From Apibacter mensalis (GTDB lineage: Bacteria; Bacteroidota; Bacteroidia; Flavobacteriales; Weeksellaceae), in contig NZ_LIVM01000012.1 in NCBI RefSeq assembly GCF_001418685.1, positions 1 through 64,000 on the forward strand: a stretch of DNA of 64,000 nt, in the 5' to 3' direction. Both the position numbers and the translations under genes were made by a program. Below are positions 27,821 through 36,525 of the stretch, one piece after another. The notes beneath the pieces were generated by a model. It was given only the letters and a program-made list of their open reading frames with translations, was not told the DNA's origin and made no database searches. How positions within the stretch are numbered: position 1 is the stretch's first letter; every line of letters begins with the position of its first letter.

Positions 27821-28552
27821 TTATCTTCTTGAACCAAGAAATTTAAGTAAATATAAGAAGAGATTAATAAAATCTAAATATAGAGACAATGCTCCTTGAA
27901 TAGCTGTTTTAGAATAGCTTTCTCTCTCATAGGCATTTATTTGAGCTCCTAAACTCTTAAGAGTTTGAGTGTCATAAGCTATTAAACCTACAAATATTAA
28001 AACTCCTACAACTGAGATAATTAAATCTAACATTGAATTTTTTAAGAAAATATTTACAATTATAGCTAATAGTACCCCTAATAAAGCCATAAATAAAATT
28101 CTTCCAAATTTTGTAAGATCTGTCTTTGTAAAGTAACCATATAAGCTCACTATAGCAAACGTTCCTGCAGTGATAAAAAATGTGGAAGCTATAGAAGACA
28201 TCGTATAGGCTAAAAAGATCATAGCTAGAGTCATTCCGTTTATAAAAGAATAAAACAGAAAGATTGCCGATGCTAACCCTAAAGTCATTTTATAGATTGC
28301 ACCACTTAATGCAAATACTAATCCTAATTCACCTATAATTAAGGCGTAATATAGAAACGTGGGACCAGTAGGAGTAAACATTAGGTTTAATAATCCCGGT
28401 GAATTAGCTGTAAAATAAGCTGTAAAACCGCTTATAAATAAAGCTAAACTCATCCACATGTATACTTTAGATATGAATGCAGCTTGTTGTTTAGCTAGGG
28501 CATTTTTTTGAAACGATTGTTCAAGTGTGTTTCCGTAATCTTTAAAATTCAT
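27821..28552 (-). CDS. Bax inhibitor-1/YccA family membrane protein
   Basis: A 243-residue inner-membrane protein with seven hydrophobic segments. The N-terminal helix NALAKQQAAFISKVYMWMSLAL, the LIAYDTQTLK segment with its conserved Asp, and the C-terminal ALSLYLDFINLFLYLLKFLG are typical of the BI-1/YbhL family (TMBIM). Related proteins act as pH-sensitive calcium leak channels; in bacteria the role is not well defined. A TATATTTG box lies 22 nt upstream at 28574-28581. Confidence 0.92.
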   Translation of the reverse strand: MNFKDYGNTLEQSFQKNALAKQQAAFISKVYMWMSLALFISGFTAYFTANSPGLLNLMFTPTGPTFLYYALIIGELGLVFALSGAIYKMTLGLASAIFLFYSFINGMTLAMIFLAYTMSSIASTFFITAGTFAIVSLYGYFTKTDLTKFGRILFMALLGVLLAIIVNIFLKNSMLDLIISVVGVLIFVGLIAYDTQTLKSLGAQINAYERESYSKTAIQGALSLYLDFINLFLYLLKFLGSRR

Positions 28553-28573
28553 TTCCTTGGTTATTTATAATTT

Positions 28574-28581
28574 CAAATATA
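28574..28581 (-). promoter_or_regulatory. -7 promoter element of the Bax-inhibitor-1 gene
   Basis: TATATTTG on the minus strand, 22 nt before the start codon; fits TAnnTTTG. Confidence 0.4.
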
Positions 28582-28661
28582 CAACATTTTATACTATATA
28601 ATCAGGCAATATCTATTCCAAAAATGGTTAATAAAATTTTGTCATATTAATAAAATTTGCT

Positions 28662-29093
28662 TTACCATCTAGAGATTTTATCCACGCGGAGTTGGTGTCT
28701 TCCTCCTTCAAAATTGGTTGATAAAAAAGTATCTATTATTTCCCGAGCCAATTCTTTAGCAATAAAACGTGCGGGAATTGAAAGTACATTAGCATTATTA
28801 TGCTGTCTTGCCAGTCGGGCAATATCTGTCTGCCAACAAAGAGCACAACGAATTCCGGAATGTTTATTAGCTGTTATGGATACGCCTTCACCGCTGCCGC
28901 AGAACAATATTCCAAAATCATATTCATTATTTTCAACAGCAATAGCTAATGGGTGCACAAATTCCGGATAGTCTACACTTTCTCCCGAATAAGTTCCAAA
29001 ATCATGAATTTGATTTCCTTTTTCAGTGAGATATTTAAATATATAATTTTTATACTCAAATCCTGCATGGTCTGAAGCTAATGCTATCTTCAT
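28662..29093 (-). CDS. rpiB: Ribose 5-phosphate isomerase B
   Basis: Interconverts ribose 5-phosphate and ribulose 5-phosphate. The 143-residue protein has the RpiB/LacAB pattern: ASDHAGFEYK (about 5-14), the catalytic-cysteine segment LFCGSGEGVSITANK (about 63-77) and RLARQHNNANVLSIPAR. It starts 11 nt after gltX, so the two are co-transcribed. Ribulose 5-phosphate is also the substrate of the RibB encoded 5.6 kb away, but no operon link exists. Confidence 0.95.
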   Translation of the reverse strand: MKIALASDHAGFEYKNYIFKYLTEKGNQIHDFGTYSGESVDYPEFVHPLAIAVENNEYDFGILFCGSGEGVSITANKHSGIRCALCWQTDIARLARQHNNANVLSIPARFIAKELAREIIDTFLSTNFEGGRHQLRVDKISRW

Positions 29094-29104
29094 GGCATAC
29101 TGTT

Positions 29105-30613
29105 TTAAATTTGTAATTCTAAATTTTTTAAACGTTTCAAACTTTCTTTTTTCCCTAATATCTCCATGATAACAGGAATGTCCGGTCCTTTAAGATCTCC
29201 AACTAATGCTAAACGTAAAGGTTGCATAACTTTTCCAAAGCCCAATCCGGATTTTTCTACATATTCTTGAATATATGCATGTAATTCTTTTTCGGTAAAA
29301 GATACGGATTCCAAATTAGTTATTAATTGAGATAGTAACGCTTTTGTATCTTCTTTAACAACTTTCTTGAAGCTTTTTTCATGGTAATTAGAAGGAGCTA
29401 CCCAGAAAAATGATCCTACTTCCCATATTTCTTTTACAAAATTAACTCTTTCTTTTAATAATTCGATTATCCGTACATCTTTAGTATTTTCTGTTTTAAT
29501 ACCTTTTTCTTCCAGAATTTTCTGAAATTCAGGAAGTAATTCATAAGCTTTGGATTTTATAATATATTCATGGTTAAACCATTTGGCTTTTTCAGGATTG
29601 AAACGGGCACCGGATTTATGAACTTTTTCAAGGTCAAATTCGTGAATCATTTCGTTCAGAGATACTATTTCTTTGTCATCGGATGGAGACCATCCCAATA
29701 ATGCCAACATATTTATAAAAGCTTCAGGTAAATAACCTTCTTCTCTATATCCTATAGAAGATGTACCTTCTTTTTTGTTTTTCCAAGCAAGAGGAAATAC
29801 AGGAAATCCATATTTATCCCCATCTCTTTTGCTTAATTTACCTTTTCCTTCCGGTTTTAGTAGTAATGGTAAATGGGCAAATTCCGGAGATTTCCAACCC
29901 AATGCCTCATATAGCAATACATGTAGGGCTAAGGAGGGAAGCCATTCTTCTCCTCTGATAACATGTGTAATTTCCATGATATGATCATCCACGATATTGG
30001 CAAAATGGTAGGTAGGCATTCCGTCAGTCTTTACCAGAACCTTATCATCTAAAGTAGAAGTATCGACTGTAAAGTTTCCACGAATACTATCTTTTAAAAC
30101 TAGAGTCCGATGTGGTGAAATTTTAAATCGGATAACGTAAGGAACTCCCTCATTTAATTTTTTTTGAACTTCTTCAGAAGATAAAGTAAGGCTGTTATTT
30201 AATTGATTGCGAACTTCATGATTGTACGAAAATACTTTACCTTGCTCCTCATAATCTTTTCGCAATTTTTCCAATTCTTCAGGAGTATCAAAAGCTAGGT
30301 AAGCATAATTAGTTGTAAGTATTTTGTCTATATATTTTTTATATATATGTTTTCTTTCAGATTGCTTATATGGCGCAAAGGGACCTCCTTTTTCAGGGCT
30401 TTCATCAAGTTCTAATCCGCACCATTTCAAGGATTCAACAATATATTTTTCAGCGTCTTCCACATAACGGTTTTGATCGGTATCTTCAATACGCAATATA
30501 AACTTACCATTATTTTTTTTTGCAAAAAGATAATTATATAAAGCGGTTCTAACTCCTCCGATATGTAAATATCCTGTGGGACTGGGTGCAAATCGAACTC
30601 TGATTTCTGACAT
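29105..30613 (-). CDS. gltX: Glutamyl-tRNA synthetase
   Basis: Class I aminoacyl-tRNA synthetase charging tRNA-Glu. The 502-residue protein has the HIGH-type motif PSPTGYLHIGG (10-20), the KMSKS-type motif KLSKRDG (about 260) and the conserved IRGEEWLPSL segment. The anticodon-binding domain fills the C-terminal 150 residues. A -7 promoter box lies at 30632-30639, giving a short 5' leader. rpiB follows in the same unit. Confidence 0.97.
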   Translation of the reverse strand: MSEIRVRFAPSPTGYLHIGGVRTALYNYLFAKKNNGKFILRIEDTDQNRYVEDAEKYIVESLKWCGLELDESPEKGGPFAPYKQSERKHIYKKYIDKILTTNYAYLAFDTPEELEKLRKDYEEQGKVFSYNHEVRNQLNNSLTLSSEEVQKKLNEGVPYVIRFKISPHRTLVLKDSIRGNFTVDTSTLDDKVLVKTDGMPTYHFANIVDDHIMEITHVIRGEEWLPSLALHVLLYEALGWKSPEFAHLPLLLKPEGKGKLSKRDGDKYGFPVFPLAWKNKKEGTSSIGYREEGYLPEAFINMLALLGWSPSDDKEIVSLNEMIHEFDLEKVHKSGARFNPEKAKWFNHEYIIKSKAYELLPEFQKILEEKGIKTENTKDVRIIELLKERVNFVKEIWEVGSFFWVAPSNYHEKSFKKVVKEDTKALLSQLITNLESVSFTEKELHAYIQEYVEKSGLGFGKVMQPLRLALVGDLKGPDIPVIMEILGKKESLKRLKNLELQI

Positions 30614-30631
30614 TTTCTATATTTTACTACA

Positions 30632-30639
30632 CAAAAGTA
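30632..30639 (-). promoter_or_regulatory. -7 promoter element of gltX-rpiB
   Basis: TACTTTTG on the minus strand, 19 nt before the gltX start; fits TAnnTTTG. Confidence 0.45.
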
Positions 30640-30680
30640 ACAAAGAAAAAAGATATTTTATATAGTATTGAACCTTAAAT

Positions 30681-32411
30681 TTATTTAATTTTTTTGTAAG
30701 TTTGATAGTAATTAAAAATCTTGTTATATTGGTTATCTAAATATCGTAATAATTTAGTTTTATCTTTTTCATTAAGTTCTGCTATAAATCGGGTAGTATT
30801 TTTTCCTTTAGCTCCAAAGAAATGAAGATTTTTATTATTTTCTGAATAAGGTATTTGGGTTACTCGATATGCAATATGGTTTTCTTCTAATCTTGTTAAG
30901 TTTGATTTAAAAAAATAATCGATAGGTATAGGGGAATTTTTTTCTAACTTTTTTAATTGTGAAATCTGATAATGAATATTTAAACTAAGATAAAAATTTA
31001 GGACAAGAGAGATTATTATAAATAAAAATGTATTGATGCATATAATTAATGATGTTAAATGAGTCCAGAATTTAAGATATATATTTTTTATTGATTTATA
31101 CTCCATTATAAGAAGTATTAAAATTGTGCATAAATAGAGTTGAGGGACCATTCTTGCAAACCAAATATCAGGAAATGATACAATACTCATCATGATTCCT
31201 AACATCAAATAATATAGAACCGGGGGTGCTTTAATCGGGATAAATAATGAAATAATAAACAGAAGGATTGTTAAAATAATTATACCTCCAAAAAAAGGTC
31301 CGAATCCTCCATAAGTTATCGACACTTCATTAAGAACTTTAATTTCTGAAAGCTTGATAGAAAAAGGTATTTTAAAATTAATTGTTTTCTTACTACTTCC
31401 GGTGTAAGAAAAATAGGATATAAAAGCTTTTTCAATTCTATTTTTACCGTAAAATTCTTCGCTCACATGAGAAGATAATAAATTTTTTACTTTTTCTTTT
31501 CCAAAGGCGGGATGAAAAATGTGGAAATTGTTTTTTATATTAGTATAGTAGGGATTTATATTAGTTAATGGAAATATAAATAATCCGCTTATAAAGAAAG
31601 GAAATAAATATTTAAATGTTAATTTGTGATTTTTCCATAATAAGGTTAAGGCAAATAGTACGAAGATAAAGATCAATAAAATAGAGGTAAATTTTAATGA
31701 TGAGAAAATAGATAAGATAAAAATAAAAATAGCTAATTCAATTTTATTATAATTTTTCAATAATGAAATAAACGAGCAGATTAATATCAGTAAACAAGAA
31801 AACATGAAACCATCTAAATAATAAGTAAATATTTCTGTAATTACGATAGGGTTCACACAAATAAGAAAGGTATAAACATATTTTTTAAAAATACTTAGTT
31901 TCGTTTGCTTGAGAAGTTGAAAAACATAAACTAAAGAAGCTATAAGAACAATCATGTTGATGAGTTTCCCAGATTCCATTTTTTGAGTAAATGAATAGAT
32001 GGAAGCAGCAATGATTTCGTATCCTTTAGGATACGATTGTACGTATATTTGAGCTACATTAGTTTTTGAGATTTCGTAAATAGGATTCCATCCTTTATAT
32101 AAATTTATAATACTTTCTAAGTGATACCATTGACCATCTGCTGAGAGATCATAAAAAAATATACTAAGAAAATATGATAACAAGTATATTATACCGGTTA
32201 TAAGCCATTCATACAGATGATTTTTTTTGGTTAAAGAAAGAAGTATGAAATAAGATACTATAAATGAAAAAAATATGGTAAGTCCAGAGAGGCTTATTTT
32301 AAACAAAAAAAATAGGTTTGATAAAAATAATGTTAAAAAAAGTGGAGAAATTAAAAGAAAAATTAATGCTAATGGATTAAAAAAAGTAGATTTTCTATTA
32401 TTTATAAACAT
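30681..32411 (-). CDS. Polytopic membrane protein, possible GT-C-fold glycosyltransferase
   Basis: A 576-residue protein with 11 or more hydrophobic segments over the first 470 residues and a soluble C-terminal tail of about 100 residues. The loop after the third or fourth segment contains FYDLSADGQWYHLESI, an acidic motif at the position where GT-C glycosyltransferases of the ArnT/PMT type carry their catalytic acidic residue; QSYPKGYEII follows. This resemblance is suggestive only, and no family is firmly recognised. Such enzymes use lipid-linked sugars on the outer face of the inner membrane. It is flanked by gltX and ilvC with no operon partner. Confidence 0.6.
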   Translation of the reverse strand: MFINNRKSTFFNPLALIFLLISPLFLTLFLSNLFFLFKISLSGLTIFFSFIVSYFILLSLTKKNHLYEWLITGIIYLLSYFLSIFFYDLSADGQWYHLESIINLYKGWNPIYEISKTNVAQIYVQSYPKGYEIIAASIYSFTQKMESGKLINMIVLIASLVYVFQLLKQTKLSIFKKYVYTFLICVNPIVITEIFTYYLDGFMFSCLLILICSFISLLKNYNKIELAIFIFILSIFSSLKFTSILLIFIFVLFALTLLWKNHKLTFKYLFPFFISGLFIFPLTNINPYYTNIKNNFHIFHPAFGKEKVKNLLSSHVSEEFYGKNRIEKAFISYFSYTGSSKKTINFKIPFSIKLSEIKVLNEVSITYGGFGPFFGGIIILTILLFIISLFIPIKAPPVLYYLMLGIMMSIVSFPDIWFARMVPQLYLCTILILLIMEYKSIKNIYLKFWTHLTSLIICINTFLFIIISLVLNFYLSLNIHYQISQLKKLEKNSPIPIDYFFKSNLTRLEENHIAYRVTQIPYSENNKNLHFFGAKGKNTTRFIAELNEKDKTKLLRYLDNQYNKIFNYYQTYKKIK

Positions 32412-32438
32412 TTAAACATGATTTTAATTTATAAATAT

Positions 32439-32471
32439 AAAAAGGAACATGCAAGATACATATTCCTTTTT
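32439..32471 (-). terminator. Intrinsic terminator of the ilv operon
   Basis: AAAAAGGAA and TTCCTTTTT form the stem. On the minus strand the T-run after GGAA... leads into TTTTTATATTTAT. It lies 14 nt past the ilvC stop. Confidence 0.7.
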
Positions 32472-32484
32472 TATATAATACTAA

Positions 32485-33531
32485 TTAATTATTTTCCGGT
32501 CTTAATTCTCTAACCACTGCTCCTGCTTTCCACATTTCACTTTCACGGAGAGCTTTAAGTTCTTCTTCCAATTTTTCGCGATAGTCTGGTTTAGAGTTTG
32601 TGTCGATCGATCTTTGAGCCTCATTTCCACAAGCCACTTCTGAGTATAATTTTGCAAATACAGGTTTGGTAGCATCATGAAAAGGAGTCATCCAATCTAA
32701 TGCTCCTCTTTGAGCAGTTGTTGAACAGTTTGCGTACATCCAATCCATACCTTTTTCAGCAAAAAGAGGCATTAAAGATTGTGTAAGTTCTTCTACAGTT
32801 TCGTTAAAAGCTTCAGATGGTGTGTGTCCGTTTTCACGTAATACTTCGTATTGTGCTAATAAGATACCTTGAATAGCACCCATTAGAGTACCTCTTTCTC
32901 CGGTAAGGTCAGAATATACCTCGCGCTTAAAGTCTGTTTCGAATAAATATCCGGAGCCAACACCTATACCTAAAGCAATAGTTCTGTCTTTAGCTTTACC
33001 GGTAGCATCCTGATAAACTGCATAACTGGAGTTTAATCCTCTACCTTCCAAAAACATACGTCTAAGGCTGGTTCCTGAACCTTTGGGAGCCACTAATATT
33101 ACATCAATATCCTTGGGAGGAACGATTCCGGTACGATCATTAAAAGTAATACCAAAACCGTGAGAAAAATATAAAGCTTTACCTGAAGTTAAATGAGGCT
33201 TTAATTTTGGCCAAACTTCAATTTGAGCTGCATCTGACAATAAATATTGAATAATAGTTCCTTTAGAGGCAGCTTCTTCTATATCAAATAAAGATTCTCC
33301 CGGAACCCAACCGTCCGCAATAGCCTTATCCCATGTTTTTCCTCCTTTACGTTGACCAACGATTACATTGAATCCGTTATCTCTTAAGTTTAATGCCTGT
33401 CCGGGACCTTGTACACCATATCCAATAACAGCAATGGTTTCATCTTTTAATGTTTCCCTGGCTTTTTCTAAAGGAAACTCATCGCGAGTAATTACATTTT
33501 CAACTACTCCTCCAAAATTCATTTGTGCCAT
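32485..33531 (-). CDS. ilvC: Ketol-acid reductoisomerase
   Basis: Second common step of valine/isoleucine synthesis: Mg-dependent rearrangement and NADPH reduction of acetolactate or acetohydroxybutyrate. The 348-residue protein has the Rossmann motif GYGVQGPGQALNL (about 37-49), the cofactor segment QRKGGKTW, and metal residues in the SDLTGERG and NETVEELTQSL regions. In detail it is closer to fungal mitochondrial Ilv5 than to typical bacterial class I enzymes: APKGSGTSLRRMF, GRGLNSSYAVYQD and the C-terminus WKAGAVVRELRPEN all have Ilv5 counterparts. It is the last gene of the ilv operon, 13 nt after ilvN. Confidence 0.95.
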   Translation of the reverse strand: MAQMNFGGVVENVITRDEFPLEKARETLKDETIAVIGYGVQGPGQALNLRDNGFNVIVGQRKGGKTWDKAIADGWVPGESLFDIEEAASKGTIIQYLLSDAAQIEVWPKLKPHLTSGKALYFSHGFGITFNDRTGIVPPKDIDVILVAPKGSGTSLRRMFLEGRGLNSSYAVYQDATGKAKDRTIALGIGVGSGYLFETDFKREVYSDLTGERGTLMGAIQGILLAQYEVLRENGHTPSEAFNETVEELTQSLMPLFAEKGMDWMYANCSTTAQRGALDWMTPFHDATKPVFAKLYSEVACGNEAQRSIDTNSKPDYREKLEEELKALRESEMWKAGAVVRELRPENN

Positions 33532-33544
33532 CTTGTTAATATTT

Positions 33545-34099
33545 TTAATTTTTTATTAAAGATTCTTTTATTTTTAATTCATTTAACATATCACTTAATC
33601 GTTCTATTTTTGATGTATTTACAGCTATTCTTCCTGAACGAATAAATTGCAATACTTTAATGTTTTCACTTAATTCTTGAAACAATGCTTGTGTATCAGT
33701 ATAATGTCCTGTTTTTTGAATGACAACACAAATCTCGTTAATTTCAAGTATCTGGGCATTATATTTTCTAATTAAATTTTCAACTGAGCCGATTTTTAAA
33801 AATTCCGGGGTAGGTAATTTATACAATGCAATTTCCTGATGAATTAATTCATCGTCAGTATTATAATAAGATTTTAACACATCAACGCATTTGTCAATTT
33901 GTTTAACTACTTTTTCAATCATTTCTTTATCGCATAGAACCGTAATGGTAAATTTATGTATGCCCTCAATAGCTGATGGTGATACCGATAAAGTTTCAAT
34001 ATTTAAAAATCTTCTGGTAAAAACACTGGTTACCTGACCTAAAAGTCCGACTGTGTTCTCCGAAAATATGGTTACTGTGTATAACGTTTTATTTTTCAT
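33545..34099 (-). CDS. ilvN: Acetolactate synthase regulatory subunit
   Basis: Small subunit that activates acetolactate synthase and confers feedback inhibition, usually by valine. The 184-residue protein has an N-terminal ACT domain (TVTIFSENTVGLLGQVTSVFTRR, about 7-29) and a second alpha/beta domain around 95-170. The GLLGQV segment is where valine binds in homologues. It lies 8 nt after the inserted methyltransferase gene and 13 nt before ilvC. Confidence 0.93.
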   Translation of the reverse strand: MKNKTLYTVTIFSENTVGLLGQVTSVFTRRFLNIETLSVSPSAIEGIHKFTITVLCDKEMIEKVVKQIDKCVDVLKSYYNTDDELIHQEIALYKLPTPEFLKIGSVENLIRKYNAQILEINEICVVIQKTGHYTDTQALFQELSENIKVLQFIRSGRIAVNTSKIERLSDMLNELKIKESLIKN

Positions 34100-34107
34100 G
34101 GTTATTT

Positions 34108-34779
34108 TTACTTTTTAGCATATAAAACTGCAAAGTCATAATATTTATAAAGACAATCAACATGTTTAAATCCTGCATTTTTTAGCCAAGTTACTTGTGC
34201 AAGTATTGGACTTCTTTTATCTAATTTAATTCTTTCATAAGAAGCGTTTATCTCATCCGGAGTAAGTCCGCTATTTTCAATTTGATATCTCCAACGAGTG
34301 TCATAAAATTTTGAAAAATACTCATCTTCTCCTGATACTTGTTCTGCATTTATGAATACTCCCTGATTTTTAAGATAAGAAAAAATGGAATTATAAAGTT
34401 TAATTTTATCCGTATCTTCTAAATGATGAATAGCTAATGAGGATACAACAGCGTCATAAGGTTTTGTAACTGTATATGTGGTAAAATCTTGACAAATGAT
34501 ATGGATGGATGGATGGGTTTTAAACCTGTTTTTTGCAATCTCTAACATTTTTTCTGAAAGATCAACCAAAGTTATTTTAGCATTTGGATATTTTTGAAGA
34601 ATAAATTCGGATAATAATCCGGTTCCTGCTCCTAAATCTAAAATTTCCGGAGAGGAAGTTAATGGATTTAAATTCTCGACCGCTATTTTATAAAAATCAT
34701 GAAAACAGGGAATTAATTTTTCTCGTTGTTTGTCGTATTGTCGGGCAACAGAGTTAAATAGAGTTTCAATAGTTTTCAT
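34108..34779 (-). CDS. Class I SAM-dependent methyltransferase inside the ilv operon
   Basis: A 223-residue methyltransferase. The SAM-binding motif I is ILDLGAGTGLLSEF (about 46-59), motif II acidic end ITLVDLSEKML, and the post-motif segment YDAVVSSLAIHHLED is typical of small-molecule or lipid methyltransferases (Methyltransf_25/CmoA-like). It sits between ilvB (10 nt) and ilvN (8 nt), separating two genes that are normally adjacent, so it is certainly co-expressed with valine/isoleucine synthesis. Substrate unknown; the context suggests nothing obvious in the pathway that needs methylation. Confidence 0.85.
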   Translation of the reverse strand: MKTIETLFNSVARQYDKQREKLIPCFHDFYKIAVENLNPLTSSPEILDLGAGTGLLSEFILQKYPNAKITLVDLSEKMLEIAKNRFKTHPSIHIICQDFTTYTVTKPYDAVVSSLAIHHLEDTDKIKLYNSIFSYLKNQGVFINAEQVSGEDEYFSKFYDTRWRYQIENSGLTPDEINASYERIKLDKRSPILAQVTWLKNAGFKHVDCLYKYYDFAVLYAKK

Positions 34780-34789
34780 AACATAGAAT

Positions 34790-36496
34790 TTATATTTGGT
34801 TAGTTTCCCCTAATAAAATGTTAGTTACGCAAGAACCTGCCGGAATCATCGGATAAACCATACCTTGTATTTCTACCTGAACATCTAATAAGTAAGATCC
34901 CTTGTGATTAATCATTTCTTCAATTGCTTGATCCAATTCTTCTCTTTTGCTTATGGTTTTAGATTTTATATGGTAAGCTTCACCTATGGCTTCAAAATTT
35001 GGATTTTTCATGAGTGTCTCAGAATATCTCTTATCAAAGAACAATTCTTGCCATTGGCGTACCATTCCGAGAAAATGATTGTTCAGAATAATAATTTTAA
35101 TATCAATATCATATTGCATAATGGTTCCCAATTCTTGAATGGTCATTTGTATTCCACCATCACCCACGAATAAGCAAACGGTTCTATCAGGAACAGCTAT
35201 TTTGGCACCTATGGCAGCAGGTAAACCAAATCCCATGGTACCAAGTCCTCCCGATGTGATAACGCTTCGGCTTTGTTTGTATTTAAAATACCGAACGCCC
35301 ATCATTTGGTTTTGTCCCACATCGGTTACTAATATTCCTTCATGATTGGTAGCTTCAGAAACCTTTCTTACTACTTCTCCCATTTTTAAGCTGCCGGATT
35401 CAGGATACAATTCTTTTTTAATCACGGCTTCATATTCTTTTTCGTTATATTCTCTAAAACTTTCTAACCACTCTGTATGATTATTTTTTTTCAGTAATTT
35501 AGTTACTTCTGCTAAGGTAGTTTTGGCATCGCCTAAAACTTTTACATGGGTTTTTACATTTTTATTAATCTCTGAAGGATCAATATCAAAATGAATAATT
35601 TTTGCCTGTTTAGCATAAGTTTTTAAATCACCGGTTACCCTGTCATCAAATCGCATGCCTATGGCAATTAAAACGTCACATTCATTGGTTTTAACATTTG
35701 GAGCCACGTTTCCATGCATTCCCAACAGTCCCACGTTCAAAGCATGTTCAGTAGGTATGGCTGAAAGCCCTAACATAGTGGAGGCACCGGGAATATGTGC
35801 TTTTTCCAAAAACTTTTGAAGTTCTTCTTCAGCACCACTTAAAATAACACCTTGACCTATTAAAGCCAATGGTTTTTTAGCTTCGTTGATTAATTTTGCA
35901 GCTTCTTGGATTTCCTCTTGTTTTAAATCCGGGATGGGTTGATAACTTCTGATAAAATTGATTTTTGCAGGAGAATATTCGATTTGCCCTTGCAAAGCAT
36001 CTTTGGTTATATCTAAAACTACGGGACCTTTACGACCATTATTAGCTATATAAAAAGCTCTGGCTACAGCCCAAGGAATATCTTCGGCATTTCGTATTTG
36101 ATATGTCCATTTGCTAATAGGTTTGGTTATTCCTACCACATCAGCTTCCTGAAATGCATCACTTCCCAATAGACCGGATAATACTTGTCCGGATATTACC
36201 ACAAGAGGAGTGCTGTCAATCATAGCATCTGCAATACCTGTCACCGTATTAGTGGCTCCGGGACCTGAAGTTACCAAAACTATTCCGGGCTTTCCTTTTG
36301 CACGGGCATAGCCTTGTGCGGCATGAGCCGCCGCCTGTTCATGACGTACAAGAAAATGATTGATTTTATCTTTATAATCGTATAAAGAGTCGAATACCGG
36401 CATAATAGCGCCTCCCGGATATCCGAATATGGTATCTACTCCTTCTTTAAGTAAGGATTGTATTAGGGCCTCACTTCCTGATATATTAGTATTCAT
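34790..36496 (-). CDS. ilvB: Acetolactate synthase catalytic subunit
   Basis: ThDP-dependent condensation of two pyruvates to acetolactate, or of pyruvate with 2-ketobutyrate to acetohydroxybutyrate. The 568-residue protein has the catalytic Glu53 in VRHEQAAAHAAQGYAR, the FAD-binding middle domain, and the ThDP motif from GDGGIQMTIQEL to ILNNHFLGMVRQWQ. It is the second gene of the ilv operon, 29 nt after ilvD. Confidence 0.97.
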   Translation of the reverse strand: MNTNISGSEALIQSLLKEGVDTIFGYPGGAIMPVFDSLYDYKDKINHFLVRHEQAAAHAAQGYARAKGKPGIVLVTSGPGATNTVTGIADAMIDSTPLVVISGQVLSGLLGSDAFQEADVVGITKPISKWTYQIRNAEDIPWAVARAFYIANNGRKGPVVLDITKDALQGQIEYSPAKINFIRSYQPIPDLKQEEIQEAAKLINEAKKPLALIGQGVILSGAEEELQKFLEKAHIPGASTMLGLSAIPTEHALNVGLLGMHGNVAPNVKTNECDVLIAIGMRFDDRVTGDLKTYAKQAKIIHFDIDPSEINKNVKTHVKVLGDAKTTLAEVTKLLKKNNHTEWLESFREYNEKEYEAVIKKELYPESGSLKMGEVVRKVSEATNHEGILVTDVGQNQMMGVRYFKYKQSRSVITSGGLGTMGFGLPAAIGAKIAVPDRTVCLFVGDGGIQMTIQELGTIMQYDIDIKIIILNNHFLGMVRQWQELFFDKRYSETLMKNPNFEAIGEAYHIKSKTISKREELDQAIEEMINHKGSYLLDVQVEIQGMVYPMIPAGSCVTNILLGETNQI

Positions 36497-36525
36497 AGTC
36501 TTTATTCTTATTGTTTATTCATTAA

